From the NCBI RefSeq assembly GCF_023656515.1, contig NZ_JAMOFV010000006.1, forward strand, positions 396,025 through 460,024: a stretch of 64,000 nt of DNA, in the 5' to 3' direction. Every line of letters starts with the position of its first letter. Positions within the stretch are counted from its first letter, which is position 1. Source of the DNA: Clostridium swellfunianum (GTDB lineage: Bacteria > Bacillota > Clostridia > Clostridiales > Clostridiaceae). The notes under the pieces were generated by a model. The model worked only from the letters and a program-made list of their open reading frames with translations. It was not told the DNA's origin and ran no database searches. Below are positions 23,715 to 32,420 of the stretch, piece by piece. The position numbers and the translations under genes are program-made.

Positions 23715-26183
23715 ATGTATGATAAATTATCACACAAGCTTCTATTCGACTACTTTATGATGCACTCCACTAGAAAAGAAGATGTATACTGTACGGTGCC
23801 TTTTTATATTTCTAAGGAAGAACATAAACTGTTTAAAGATAGCTCGGAGACATTGAATTCCCTGGTTTTTAGAATTATGTCCAGCATAACTACTAATTTT
23901 AAAGACTTTCAGGAGTATATTCCTGACTTTAAATATAGGAATGAAATTCTAAATTTAAAAAGGCCTATGTCACCAGTATTTTGGGTAAGATATGATGGAT
24001 TTATTAGAGCAAATGGTGGAGTGTTTTACAGTGAGTTTAACTATGATAAACCCTGTGCTGAAAGAGAGATAATAGCCACTGGAGATATGAAGGTTCACAA
24101 TAATATAAATATTGATTATAAAAATAAGCTTAAGCTAGCATTTAACAGGCTATTGGATAGACAGACCAAAAAAGAAAGTTACAGGATAGCTCTATTATCT
24201 GATCCATGTCATTATGAGGAAACGCATCTTATGTTTTTACTTCGTAATGAATTAAGTTTAGAGAATGTAGAGTTTGTGCTTGTTGGGCCTAAGAATCTAT
24301 ATGTACTTGAAGATACAGTTTATGCTTTTAAGAGGCCTGTTGACATTATAATAAGATTATTTCCAACGGAGTTTTCCCATGAAATAAATGATTTTGATAA
24401 AATCCTTAAGGCTTTTGAAGAGTATAAGGTTGATATTGTAAATGATCCAAGGGTTATAATAGGACAATGTAAAAGTCTATATACTTATCTTTGGTTGCTT
24501 GTAGAAGATAAGGATGAGAGGCTTACTGAAGAAGAAATCAAAGCTGTCAAGGAAGCGCTTCCCCATACCGAAAAATTTGATTCCGATAAATTAGAAAAGG
24601 CATTACGGAGCAAAAATAAACTAGTGTTAAAACCTGTTTATGGAAGATACAGTATTGATGTCTTTATTGGAGCGCTGCTAACTGATAAAGAGTGGGGGGA
24701 AAGTATAAACTATGTGTTAGAAAGTAAGAAGCCCTTTATACTTCAGGAGTTTTGTGAGATAAGGTCAAGCGATGTCTATTATACCTTGGATGGAAACTTT
24801 GTATTTCCAACAAAGGGGTTTGCTAATCTGGGGTGCTTTATGTTGGAGGATAAACTATCGGGCTGTTGTGTAAGATGGAGTACCGATTACCTTACTACAG
24901 ACGAATACACTTGGATAACTCCTATAGGAGTTAAAAGCGATACAATTCAAATAAATAAGCTTCAATTAGGCGAAAAACATAGGAAATACTTATGGAACAA
25001 AATAACTGAGAGAGCTATGTTTGAAGTTGATTTTACTGGAAGATATGCAAGAAGTATTGAATATGTAGCGCTAGATTATGTAACTATAAATAGGGATAAA
25101 TATCAGGAACTTGTCGGCGCTACAGAGCAGCTTGCTAACATAATGCATAGAACACAAAATATATTATTTGACAACCTTGAGTATTTTTCAGATATTCTTG
25201 GCGTAAACGATGTGAAAGAAATTATAAAGCATAGGTATACAGATGAATTTCTTTTTCTAGGTAGAATGGACTGGGCTATGGATTGCTCAGGAAATCTAAA
25301 GCTTCTCGAGATAAATTCTGAAACACCAGCAGGTTTAGCAGAGAGCCTGTTTGTTGATAGTATAATTGCTGAAGAGCTTAATATTAGCTTAGAAAGTCCT
25401 AATAATACATTTAAAGAAAAAATTGTATCTCAATTTAGCAAGATTATATGTGATTATTCGAAGGTTATAAATATTAAAACCATAGGTTTGTTATCAAGTA
25501 CCTACTACGAGGATTGGTATACAATAAATTCCCTATACAAAATTTTGAAAGATTTACCTTATGAATTTGTAGTAGGGAGCATCTATGATTGCAAATTAAG
25601 CAGCTCAGGAAAATGGACATTATATGGAAAAGAATTAGATGCAGTTTATAGATATTACCCTTTGGATTGGTTTGATAAAGAGGAAATGATGAATAAGAAG
25701 GAAGCTTTGAAGGATACACTTTCTATAAACCCTACTCACACAATTATTTCCCAATCGAAGGCCTTTTTTGCTGTAATGTATGAACTGTTAAAGCAAGGTT
25801 TTTATGAAGAAGAAGAAAAGGAAGCAATTATAAAATATATTCCTAAAACATCCTTTGACGTGGAGGAACTAGAAACCTATGACTATATGGTTAAACCTAT
25901 TTTATCTAGAGAAGGTGATGGCATAGCTTTGGCTTGCGAGCTTCAGGAACAACCAGATGAAAATTATATATATCAAGAAAGAGTACAAACCTTGAACCTA
26001 GATTATCGTGTGCATTACAACATTGGAGAAAGCATTGAAGCTTTATACCCCATAATAGGTTGTTATGTAACTGGAACAAGCTTTGCAGGAGTTTATACAA
26101 GGTTAGGGGAGTTTGTTACGAGAAATGCATGCGTTTACACACCTACATTTGTAAGTAAGGAATACTTGGGGTGTAAGGATTAA
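23715..26183 (+). CDS. Tandem ATP-grasp protein related to glutathionylspermidine synthetase (YgiC/YjfC)
   Basis: This 822-residue protein has two related halves. The C-terminal half (about 490-822) has glutathionylspermidine-synthetase-type ATP-grasp features: RMDWAMDCSGNLKLLEINSE with metal-binding Glu/Asn at about 517-535, YMVKPILSREGDG at about 724, and a final AGVYTRLGEFVTRNACVYTP. The N-terminal half repeats the plan with RYDGFIRANGGVFYSEFNYD near 100 and KLVLKPVYGRYSID near 300. ATP-grasp ligases of this group join an amine to a carboxylate. The partner is likely the Ser-rich protein just upstream. The start at 23715 follows GAGG by 5 nt; a longer TTG start has no ribosome site. Confidence 0.78.
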   Translation: MYDKLSHKLLFDYFMMHSTRKEDVYCTVPFYISKEEHKLFKDSSETLNSLVFRIMSSITTNFKDFQEYIPDFKYRNEILNLKRPMSPVFWVRYDGFIRANGGVFYSEFNYDKPCAEREIIATGDMKVHNNINIDYKNKLKLAFNRLLDRQTKKESYRIALLSDPCHYEETHLMFLLRNELSLENVEFVLVGPKNLYVLEDTVYAFKRPVDIIIRLFPTEFSHEINDFDKILKAFEEYKVDIVNDPRVIIGQCKSLYTYLWLLVEDKDERLTEEEIKAVKEALPHTEKFDSDKLEKALRSKNKLVLKPVYGRYSIDVFIGALLTDKEWGESINYVLESKKPFILQEFCEIRSSDVYYTLDGNFVFPTKGFANLGCFMLEDKLSGCCVRWSTDYLTTDEYTWITPIGVKSDTIQINKLQLGEKHRKYLWNKITERAMFEVDFTGRYARSIEYVALDYVTINRDKYQELVGATEQLANIMHRTQNILFDNLEYFSDILGVNDVKEIIKHRYTDEFLFLGRMDWAMDCSGNLKLLEINSETPAGLAESLFVDSIIAEELNISLESPNNTFKEKIVSQFSKIICDYSKVINIKTIGLLSSTYYEDWYTINSLYKILKDLPYEFVVGSIYDCKLSSSGKWTLYGKELDAVYRYYPLDWFDKEEMMNKKEALKDTLSINPTHTIISQSKAFFAVMYELLKQGFYEEEEKEAIIKYIPKTSFDVEELETYDYMVKPILSREGDGIALACELQEQPDENYIYQERVQTLNLDYRVHYNIGESIEALYPIIGCYVTGTSFAGVYTRLGEFVTRNACVYTPTFVSKEYLGCKD

Positions 26184-26262
26184 TAATCCTTGCATGCAAA
26201 TTAAGAATACCGGGGGCGTAAGAATTAATAATTCTTATGTGCAAGTTAGGAATACTGGGGGG
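26150..26262 (+). repeat. 45-bp-period tandem array across a gene junction
   Basis: Two complete units (26173-26217 and 26218-26262) match at 36 of 45 positions. A partial third copy (26150-26172) lies in the end of the ATP-grasp gene, aligned to the same period. Each full unit holds a 17-bp palindrome: AAGGATTAATAATCCTT in the first and AAGAATTAATAATTCTT in the second, where both sides of one pair have changed together. The last unit ends in GGGGGG, which serves as ribosome site of the next gene. Confidence 0.8.
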
Positions 26263-26268
26263 ATAAAG

Positions 26269-26763
26269 TTGGCAAATAAGAAATATGTAAAAAAAGGAAT
26301 GACTCAAAGATATAGCAGAGAAAGAAGCTCCTATACTGGATATATAATATCTGCATTAGCAATAGCAATTATAGTGCTAGTAGGTGCATTATCAAGCTGC
26401 GAGAGAGTGAAACATGTGGAGGAGCTGGAGGGATATACACAAACTGCAGAAGAATTTGTTGAAGAAGCAAATTTAGTTGATATAGAAGGATATCATGTTG
26501 GTACAGGTTTGCTGAACGGAATAACGCATGCAAGATTCCAAGTAGAAAAGAATGGACAGATATCTACTACTATTGACGTCACAAAAAAATTCTTTAATAT
26601 AATTTATACAAACGAATACGGAAATGAGCAGAATAAAAATCTTGAGGGAAAAGTAAAAGCTTATAAGAGAACCTATAAGAAGAATAGCGATGAGAAGACC
26701 CATTACTACTATGTAATTTATACTACAAAGGATAAAGTCAATGATTTAGGGAAGTTAAAGTAA
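26269..26763 (+). CDS. Hypothetical single-pass membrane protein or lipoprotein
   Basis: This 164-residue protein has a basic N-terminus, one hydrophobic segment (YIISALAIAIIVLVGALSSC) that ends in a lipobox-like LSSC, and a soluble domain of about 120 residues (VEEANLVDIEGYHVGTGLLN onward) that I do not recognise. An in-frame ATG at 26194 would add 25 residues, QIKNTGG and QVRNTGG repeats created by the tandem array. I prefer the TTG because GGGGGGATAAAG just before it matches the ribosome sites of many genes here. It is the last gene of the ATP-grasp cluster; I see no clear terminator after it. Confidence 0.6.
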   Translation: MANKKYVKKGMTQRYSRERSSYTGYIISALAIAIIVLVGALSSCERVKHVEELEGYTQTAEEFVEEANLVDIEGYHVGTGLLNGITHARFQVEKNGQISTTIDVTKKFFNIIYTNEYGNEQNKNLEGKVKAYKRTYKKNSDEKTHYYYVIYTTKDKVNDLGKLK

Positions 26764-26857
26764 TAAAAAATCCTTGGGAGTTATATTCCAATTGCTAATG
26801 TAGGATAATAAATAAAAACTATAAAATTAATTTATAAACAAAAGGAGAGAATTAATT

Positions 26858-27868
26858 ATGAACGTGGGAAAAAAATTATATCCTGTAAAGCTCAATGGAA
26901 AATATGGGTACATAGATAATACAGGGAGTATCGTAATTGAACCGAAATTTGAATATGCAGAAGAATTTATTGATAACATAGCTGTTATTGGCATTGGGGA
27001 TAATTTCGGATTTATAGATAAGTCGGGAAATATCTTAAGTACTCAAGAATTTAATGACGTATTTGAAAGCAGAGAAGGGTATACGGTTGTAGATGTTAAC
27101 GGTAAGAAAGGCTATGTAGATGAAACAGGGAAGTTAGCTATTGAAGCAATCTATGACGATGCAAATGGTTTTGATGAAGGTCTTGCTGCTGTTCAAGTAG
27201 GCTATAAGTGGGGATATATAGATAAGACAGGAAAGTTCAAGATAGAACCTCAATATTTAGGAGCGTATAATTTTAGCGAAGGTTTAGCTCTAGTTCAAGA
27301 TGGAGGAAAGCTTGGTTATATTGACAAAGAAGGAAATATGGTTATAGAACCACAATATGATAGTGCTTATGGTTTTTGCGAAGGTATGGCTGCAGTTGAG
27401 ATAAAAGATAATTTTGGATATATAAATACTAAAGGAGAATTGATAATTCCAGCTAAGTACTCGATGGTTAACGACTTTAGTGAAGGTTTGGCATCAGTTG
27501 AGCAAAATAATAAGTTTGGCTTTATAAATGTAAAAGGGGAAATGGTAATTCCAGCTAAATATGATTGGGCTGATAATTTTTATGATGGTATAGTTACAGT
27601 AGCTATTGGAAATAAGTATGGATTTATAGATAAAGCTGGCAATGAAGTTGTACCTATAAAGTATGATAATATTGATTTCTTCGGTGAAGGACTACTTGCT
27701 GTTGAGGTTAATGAGAAATGGGGATATGTAGACGAGGACTTGAAATTTGTTATTGAGCCAATTTTTGATGAAGCTTCCAAATTTGATAATGGAATTGCAA
27801 AGGTTGTATTCGATAATAGAATTAGATATATAAATAAAAGTGGAGAATATATTTGGAAGGTTGAATAA
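26858..27868 (+). CDS. WG-repeat protein
   Basis: This 336-residue protein consists almost wholly of about ten degenerate repeats of 32-34 residues with the core GKYGYIDNTG...I.P.F..A..F, as in KWGYIDKTGKFKIEPQY and KLGYIDKEGNMVIEPQYD. These are WG (KWG) repeats, which fold as small beta units and usually mediate binding. There is no signal peptide, unlike many WG proteins, so it may be cytosolic. An AAAGGAGAG site precedes the ATG and a terminator follows. Binding partner unknown. Confidence 0.88.
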   Translation: MNVGKKLYPVKLNGKYGYIDNTGSIVIEPKFEYAEEFIDNIAVIGIGDNFGFIDKSGNILSTQEFNDVFESREGYTVVDVNGKKGYVDETGKLAIEAIYDDANGFDEGLAAVQVGYKWGYIDKTGKFKIEPQYLGAYNFSEGLALVQDGGKLGYIDKEGNMVIEPQYDSAYGFCEGMAAVEIKDNFGYINTKGELIIPAKYSMVNDFSEGLASVEQNNKFGFINVKGEMVIPAKYDWADNFYDGIVTVAIGNKYGFIDKAGNEVVPIKYDNIDFFGEGLLAVEVNEKWGYVDEDLKFVIEPIFDEASKFDNGIAKVVFDNRIRYINKSGEYIWKVE

Positions 27869-27879
27869 CCTGTAGATCT

Positions 27880-27908
27880 AGGGTGCCTGAGAGGGCATCT
27901 TTTTTTTA
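27880..27908 (+). terminator. Intrinsic terminator after WG-repeat gene
   Basis: A 7-bp stem with a G-T pair (AGGGTGCC with GGGCATCT) is followed by eight T residues. Confidence 0.72.
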
Positions 27909-27931
27909 TAAGTAATTTTTCATGGAAACTA

Positions 27932-27960
27932 TTTACAAAGAGTGCGATTAGTTGTATAGT
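27932..27960 (+). promoter_or_regulatory. Promoter of the GntR-ABC operon
   Basis: TTTACA at 27932 and TATAGT at 27955 are 17 bp apart, about 80 bp before the regulator start. Confidence 0.6.
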
Positions 27961-28038
27961 TAATTATATAAGTAACGAACCAATTAACCAGTATTGAATA
28001 TAATATATTAAGAGGCAGGCTTTCAGGAGGTGAGATTA

Positions 28039-28410
28039 TTGCTAGACTTAGGTTCAGATAAATCAATTTATATACAAATAGCTGAAACAATTGAAAATGA
28101 GATACTTTTAGGTAATTTAAAAGAAGGAGAACAAGCTCCTTCGACTAATCAGTTTGCAAAGGTTTATCAAATTAATCCTGCAACAGCAGGTAAAGGCTTG
28201 AACATTTTAGTGGAAGAAGAAATTCTGTTTAAGAAAAGGGGTATTGGCATGTTTGTTTCAGAAGGGGCAAAATATAAAATTTTAAAAAAGAGACAGAAAA
28301 GTTTTTTTGATGAACGAGTACCAGAGCTTATTAGAGAAGCTGAAAGATTAGAGCTAAATATTGAAGAAATTATAAGAGTGATTGAGAATTATAAAAAGGT
28401 GGGGAAGTAA
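28039..28410 (+). CDS. GntR-family regulator, YtrA subfamily
   Basis: This 123-residue repressor has the winged helix of GntR proteins: IYIQIAETIENEILLGNLKE, then EGEQAPSTNQFAKVYQINPA as the helix-turn-helix, and KKRGIGMFVSEGA as the wing. It has only a short C-terminal helical tail, as in the YtrA subfamily that controls neighbouring ABC transporters. The TTG at 28039 is chosen because AGGAGG ends 8 nt before it; the GTG at 28030 lies within that ribosome site. Its stop abuts the ATPase start, so it is the first gene of an autoregulated operon. Confidence 0.88.
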   Translation: MLDLGSDKSIYIQIAETIENEILLGNLKEGEQAPSTNQFAKVYQINPATAGKGLNILVEEEILFKKRGIGMFVSEGAKYKILKKRQKSFFDERVPELIREAERLELNIEEIIRVIENYKKVGK

Positions 28411-29286
28411 ATGTCCTGTGCAGTAGAATTTAAAAATGTAACGAAGACTTATGGCAGAGCTGTAGCAATCAAGAATGTGAGCTTAAGTTTGGAGGCAGGC
28501 AAGATATATGGGCTCTTAGGAAGAAATGGGTCAGGAAAAACAACTCTAGTAAATCTGCTTTGTACTCAGATTATAAGAGATAGTGGAGAAATAAATATAT
28601 TTGGGCAAGAAGTATTTGAAAATGAAACAGCCCTTGAGAAGCTTTGCTTGGTTAAAGAAAAAGATTTAAAGATTGAGGATTATAAGGTGGGCAGAATTTT
28701 TAATATAGCAGGGATTCTATATAAAAATTGGGATGAAGATTATAAAGAGCAGCTAGTTAAAGAGTTCAAGCTAGATACTAAAAAGAAATATAAAAATCTA
28801 TCAAGAGGGTTTAAATCAGTTGTTGGAGTAATTATTGGTCTTGCTTCTGGGGCAGAGATAACAATATTTGACGAACCCTCTTTAGGCTTGGATGCTGCTG
28901 TTAGAGAAAAGTTTTATAATCTACTCCTGGAGCAATATGAGAAAAGCCAAAGAACCTTTATACTTTCAACTCACCTAATTGATGAAGTAAGCAGTTTGTT
29001 TGAAGAAATAATCCTTTTAAAGAATGGAGAGGTTTTAATTCAAGGTGAAATGGCAAGCCTTCTAGAAAAAGCATGCTTTTTAAGTGGGAAGGAAGAAACA
29101 ATAATGTCTTTGGTTTCAAAAAAGAATATTATCCATAAGGAGTTTTTCGGAACTACAGCAATTATAGGAGTACTCGATGAGTTTACCAGAGCAGAAATAG
29201 ATGATTTAAAAAGTAATAATATAGAAATTAGTCCTATGTCTCTTCAAAAATTATTTATTTATTTGACCGAAGAAGCAGAAGGATAG
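28411..29286 (+). CDS. ABC transporter ATP-binding protein of the YtrA-type operon
   Basis: This 291-residue ATPase has Walker A GRNGSGKTT near residue 36 and Walker B ITIFDEPSLGLD. The usual LSGGQ signature is replaced by LSRGFKSVVGV, a degenerate form common in YtrB-like ATPases encoded with GntR regulators. The switch His lies in ILSTHLIDEV. About 80 extra residues at the C-terminus are typical of these exporters. It directly follows the GntR gene and precedes a six-helix membrane protein. The cargo is unknown; relatives answer cell-envelope stress. Confidence 0.9.
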   Translation: MSCAVEFKNVTKTYGRAVAIKNVSLSLEAGKIYGLLGRNGSGKTTLVNLLCTQIIRDSGEINIFGQEVFENETALEKLCLVKEKDLKIEDYKVGRIFNIAGILYKNWDEDYKEQLVKEFKLDTKKKYKNLSRGFKSVVGVIIGLASGAEITIFDEPSLGLDAAVREKFYNLLLEQYEKSQRTFILSTHLIDEVSSLFEEIILLKNGEVLIQGEMASLLEKACFLSGKEETIMSLVSKKNIIHKEFFGTTAIIGVLDEFTRAEIDDLKSNNIEISPMSLQKLFIYLTEEAEG

Positions 29287-29297
29287 GGGGAGAGGTT

Positions 29298-30065
29298 ATG
29301 GAAGCTTTAAAAAGACAAATAAAATTTCAATTGGCAGATACTAGAAGAGCTATTATTATATTTTGGGCAATTGTAATAGCTTCAAATATATTGTTTTATT
29401 TTCTTAATGCAACAACTAACAATGGCATGTATGGAACGGGACATATGATAACTGTACAAAGTTCTAATGGACAGCTAGTTAATACAAGGTATTTAAATGT
29501 TGCTGGTTCAAATGTTATAGCTATATGGATTTTTATTATAGTTTACAATATGGTAATGTATTATGAGATTTTTCCAACAGCTATTGGATTTAGCTCAACA
29601 AGAAAGAATTTTTATTTAGGTGCTATTATTCACAACAGCATTCTTTGTCTTATAATGGCAGTTATTGAAGGAGTTCTATTAAAGCTTGATAGAGTAATTA
29701 TAAAGGCTTTGGGTCAGAATGCATTAGATGAGTTTTTAATGCTTGATTTGAAATCGGTAAATATAGTATATATAATTATTGTCTTGTTTTTGATTTTTAT
29801 ATTACCTTGCGCTTTATTCAATCTTTTAGGAACAATCCTTTATAAGTGGGGATATAAATTTTGGTTAGTATTTTTAGCAGGCTTTATAATATTAGCAAAT
29901 GTACGAGTAGAAGTACCTGTAAGGGCATTTAAAGCTGTGTCAGATTTTATTTTTAGATTTGATGGACTAATGACTTTTTCTGCAAAAACTATCTTAGTGT
30001 CAGCATTATTGTATGCTGTAGGTTGGATTTTTGTAAGACGAAGAGCTGTGAGAACAGGAAGATAG
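29298..30065 (+). CDS. ABC transporter permease of the YtrA-type operon
   Basis: This 255-residue protein has about six membrane segments (for example AIIIFWAIVIASNILFYFL, VIAIWIFIIVYNMVMYY and IVYIIIVLFLIFILPCALF). It has no binding-protein-dependent permease motif, as expected for an exporter subunit of an ABC-2-like type. It follows the ATPase by 11 bp with a GGGGGAGAGG site and ends at a terminator that overlaps its stop region. It is assigned by position and topology. Confidence 0.82.
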   Translation: MEALKRQIKFQLADTRRAIIIFWAIVIASNILFYFLNATTNNGMYGTGHMITVQSSNGQLVNTRYLNVAGSNVIAIWIFIIVYNMVMYYEIFPTAIGFSSTRKNFYLGAIIHNSILCLIMAVIEGVLLKLDRVIIKALGQNALDEFLMLDLKSVNIVYIIIVLFLIFILPCALFNLLGTILYKWGYKFWLVFLAGFIILANVRVEVPVRAFKAVSDFIFRFDGLMTFSAKTILVSALLYAVGWIFVRRRAVRTGR

Positions 30066-30088
30066 GAGACGAAAACCGTCTCCTTTTC
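30064..30088 (+). terminator. Intrinsic terminator of the GntR-ABC operon
   Basis: GGAGACG pairs with CGTCTCC over a 5-nt loop, followed by TTTTCT. Confidence 0.78.
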
Positions 30089-30208
30089 TATTGTTAAAAA
30101 TATCAATGCAGTAACTGTAATTCAACATTCATATAGATTACATATAAGGGTTTTGTGATATAATTTAAAAAATAGATTATTTGTAAAACTAATGAATAGG
30201 AGAAAGCC

Positions 30209-31969
30209 ATGGATATTGATAATATAAAATATTTATATATAGATAAAGACGAAGGGCTTGAGGAAGCTTTAAATATAATAAGTGGCAGCAAAATATTAGG
30301 TGTAGATACGGAAACTACAGGTTTAGAACCAATAACAAATAAAATAAGACTGCTGCAAATAGCTGCAGTTGATAAGCCCGTACTAGTTATAGATATGTTT
30401 TTAATAAGTGAAGCAGCAAAGGAAAAACTTAAAGGTATTTTTAATACAGATAGTGTTAAGGTTTTTCAAAATGCAAAGTTTGACTTAAAGTTTCTTATGA
30501 ATAATGGTTTTGAAATTAAAGGCCCTGTATTTGATACTATGCTTGCTGCACAGCTAATTAACGATGGAACAGGTCCTAGAAGTGCTGGGCTTGAATCGTT
30601 AGTTTCCTATTACCTTGGACTTAAGCTTCCAAAAGAAGAGCAGAAGAGTGACTTTAGTGGAAGCTTAAGAGAAGCCCAAATAGAATATGCAGCAAAGGAT
30701 GCCGCTGTACTTCTTCCTCTTAGAGAGAGACTTATTGAAGAAATTAAGGCTGGAAAATTAATTGAAGTTTGCAAGTTAGAGTTTGATTGCGTGCTTGCTG
30801 TAGCTGATATGGAGCTTACTGGGGTAAAGCTTCATAAGGAAAAGTGGCAGAAGCTTTATGATAAATATGTGGAGGAGCAGAAGGAATTAACTAGAAAACT
30901 TACAAGGGAGCTTGATGAAGGCGGCATGCAGATGAATATGTTTGGCGAAGAGATAGGGGTAGGTATAAACCTTGATAGCCAAGCTCAGGTTATTAAAGCA
31001 CTTAAGAAAAAAGGTATAGAACTTCAATCTACCACCCATGCAGAATTAGTTGAATATAAGGATAGGCACCAGGCTATAGAATGGCTTATAGAATATAGAA
31101 GGGTATCAAAGGCTATTCAGGGATTTTTATCACCTATGTGGCAGTATGTAAGTTCTGTGACAGGAAGGATTCATTCAAGCTACAGACAAATAGGGTCAGG
31201 TTCAGGACGATTTTCCTGCGGCAATCCAAATGTTCAGCAGATACCAAGGGGCAAGGAGTTTAGAGAGTGCTTTGTACCTGAAGAAGGAAATAAGTTCATA
31301 ATAGCAGACTATTCTCAGATTGAGCTTAGAGTTGCGGCTGAGATTGCGCGGGATAAAACTATGATTGAAGCCTATAGAGCTGGTCAGGACTTGCATGCTT
31401 TAACTGCAGCTTTAGTAGCAAATAAAAAAATAGAAGAAGTTACAAAATCTGAAAGACAGGCTGCAAAGGCTATAAACTTCGGTTTAATATATGCTATGGG
31501 CGCTAAGGGGCTCCAAGCCTATGCAAAAACTGTTTACGGTGTGGATATGAAGCTTGAAGAAGCAGAGCTTTTTAGAGATAGATTTTTTAGAGCTTATAGC
31601 GGTATAGCCGCCTGGCATGCAAAAATGAAAAAGGCTACTAATATAAAGGAGATAAGAACCTTAAGTGGAAGGCGCTGCATCTTTGAAGGTGAAGCAGGAA
31701 TAACAATGTTATTAAACACTCCAGTTCAAGGCACGGCAGCAGATATAGCTAAGAAGGCTTTAGGAATGCTTGTACCGGTGGCAAAAGGCTTGAACGGGCA
31801 TATTATTGCAACTGTTCATGATGAAATATTGCTCGAAGTACCTGAAGAAAGAGCTGAAGAAGCAGCAATCAAGCTTAAAGAAACAATGGAAAAGGCAGGA
31901 GCTTATTACTTAAAACAGATTCCAGTTGTTGCTGAGACTATAATTGCTGATTCCTGGGCTGAAAAATAG
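30209..31969 (+). CDS. Exonuclease-polymerase (Pol I-like without 5' nuclease)
   Basis: This 586-residue family A DNA polymerase has a 3'-5' exonuclease domain (DTETTG near residue 35, FQNAKFDLKFL near 90) and the polymerase domain with motif A ADYSQIELRVAAEIA, motif B RQAAKAINFGLIYAMG and motif C TVHDEILLEVPEE. All catalytic carboxylates are present. The FEN-like 5' nuclease of ordinary PolA is absent and the palm/thumb is shorter, as in phage and plasmid-type enzymes. It sits among ordinary housekeeping genes with no phage genes nearby. A repair role beside a separate PolA is likely. Confidence 0.92.
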   Translation: MDIDNIKYLYIDKDEGLEEALNIISGSKILGVDTETTGLEPITNKIRLLQIAAVDKPVLVIDMFLISEAAKEKLKGIFNTDSVKVFQNAKFDLKFLMNNGFEIKGPVFDTMLAAQLINDGTGPRSAGLESLVSYYLGLKLPKEEQKSDFSGSLREAQIEYAAKDAAVLLPLRERLIEEIKAGKLIEVCKLEFDCVLAVADMELTGVKLHKEKWQKLYDKYVEEQKELTRKLTRELDEGGMQMNMFGEEIGVGINLDSQAQVIKALKKKGIELQSTTHAELVEYKDRHQAIEWLIEYRRVSKAIQGFLSPMWQYVSSVTGRIHSSYRQIGSGSGRFSCGNPNVQQIPRGKEFRECFVPEEGNKFIIADYSQIELRVAAEIARDKTMIEAYRAGQDLHALTAALVANKKIEEVTKSERQAAKAINFGLIYAMGAKGLQAYAKTVYGVDMKLEEAELFRDRFFRAYSGIAAWHAKMKKATNIKEIRTLSGRRCIFEGEAGITMLLNTPVQGTAADIAKKALGMLVPVAKGLNGHIIATVHDEILLEVPEERAEEAAIKLKETMEKAGAYYLKQIPVVAETIIADSWAEK

Positions 31970-31992
31970 AGTAGACGAAGGTAGGGTTTATA

Positions 31993-32418
31993 ATGTATAA
32001 GGGTAGCACAAATTTAAAGGTTAGATATGCTGAAACTGATCAAATGGGTATAGTTCATCATTCAAATTACTATGTTTATTTTGAGGCAGCTAGAGAAGAT
32101 TTTATACAAGGAGCTGGCATAAGCTATAGGGATATGGAAGAGCAAGGTATTATGATGCCTTTAGTTGAAACTCAATGCAGATATATGGAAGGAGCTAAAT
32201 ATGCTGATAAGCTTATTATAGAAACTAACATAGATGAACTAAGTCCAGCAAAGGTAGCACTTCAGTATAGTGTAATAAGAGAAGCAGATAACAAGGTTTT
32301 AGCTAAAGGAAAGACTATACAAACCTTTGTTGACAGTAAAAGCTTTAGAATAATTAATATAAAGAAAAAGTATCCTGATATTTGGGAGAAGCTAGAGGCC
32401 TTAAAGCAGGAGGATTAA
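31993..32418 (+). CDS. Acyl-CoA thioesterase (YbgC/FadM-type hotdog fold)
   Basis: This 141-residue protein has the YbgC/4-hydroxybenzoyl-CoA thioesterase motif VRYAETDQMGIVHHSNYYVY, with the catalytic Asp region at about 16, then EAAREDFI and AKGKTIQTFVD. It hydrolyses acyl-CoA thioesters in the cytoplasm; chain length cannot be told. It lies 23 bp after the polymerase gene and probably shares its transcript, ending at a bidirectional terminator. GGTAGGG is a modest ribosome site. Confidence 0.9.
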   Translation: MYKGSTNLKVRYAETDQMGIVHHSNYYVYFEAAREDFIQGAGISYRDMEEQGIMMPLVETQCRYMEGAKYADKLIIETNIDELSPAKVALQYSVIREADNKVLAKGKTIQTFVDSKSFRIINIKKKYPDIWEKLEALKQED

Positions 32419-32420
32419 AA

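Noticed and set aside
26194-26268. Coding extension with QIKNTGG and QVRNTGG repeats
   Set aside because: The similarity comes from the 45-bp array, and the TTG at 26269 has the better ribosome site. The extension remains possible, so I lowered confidence rather than excluding it outright.
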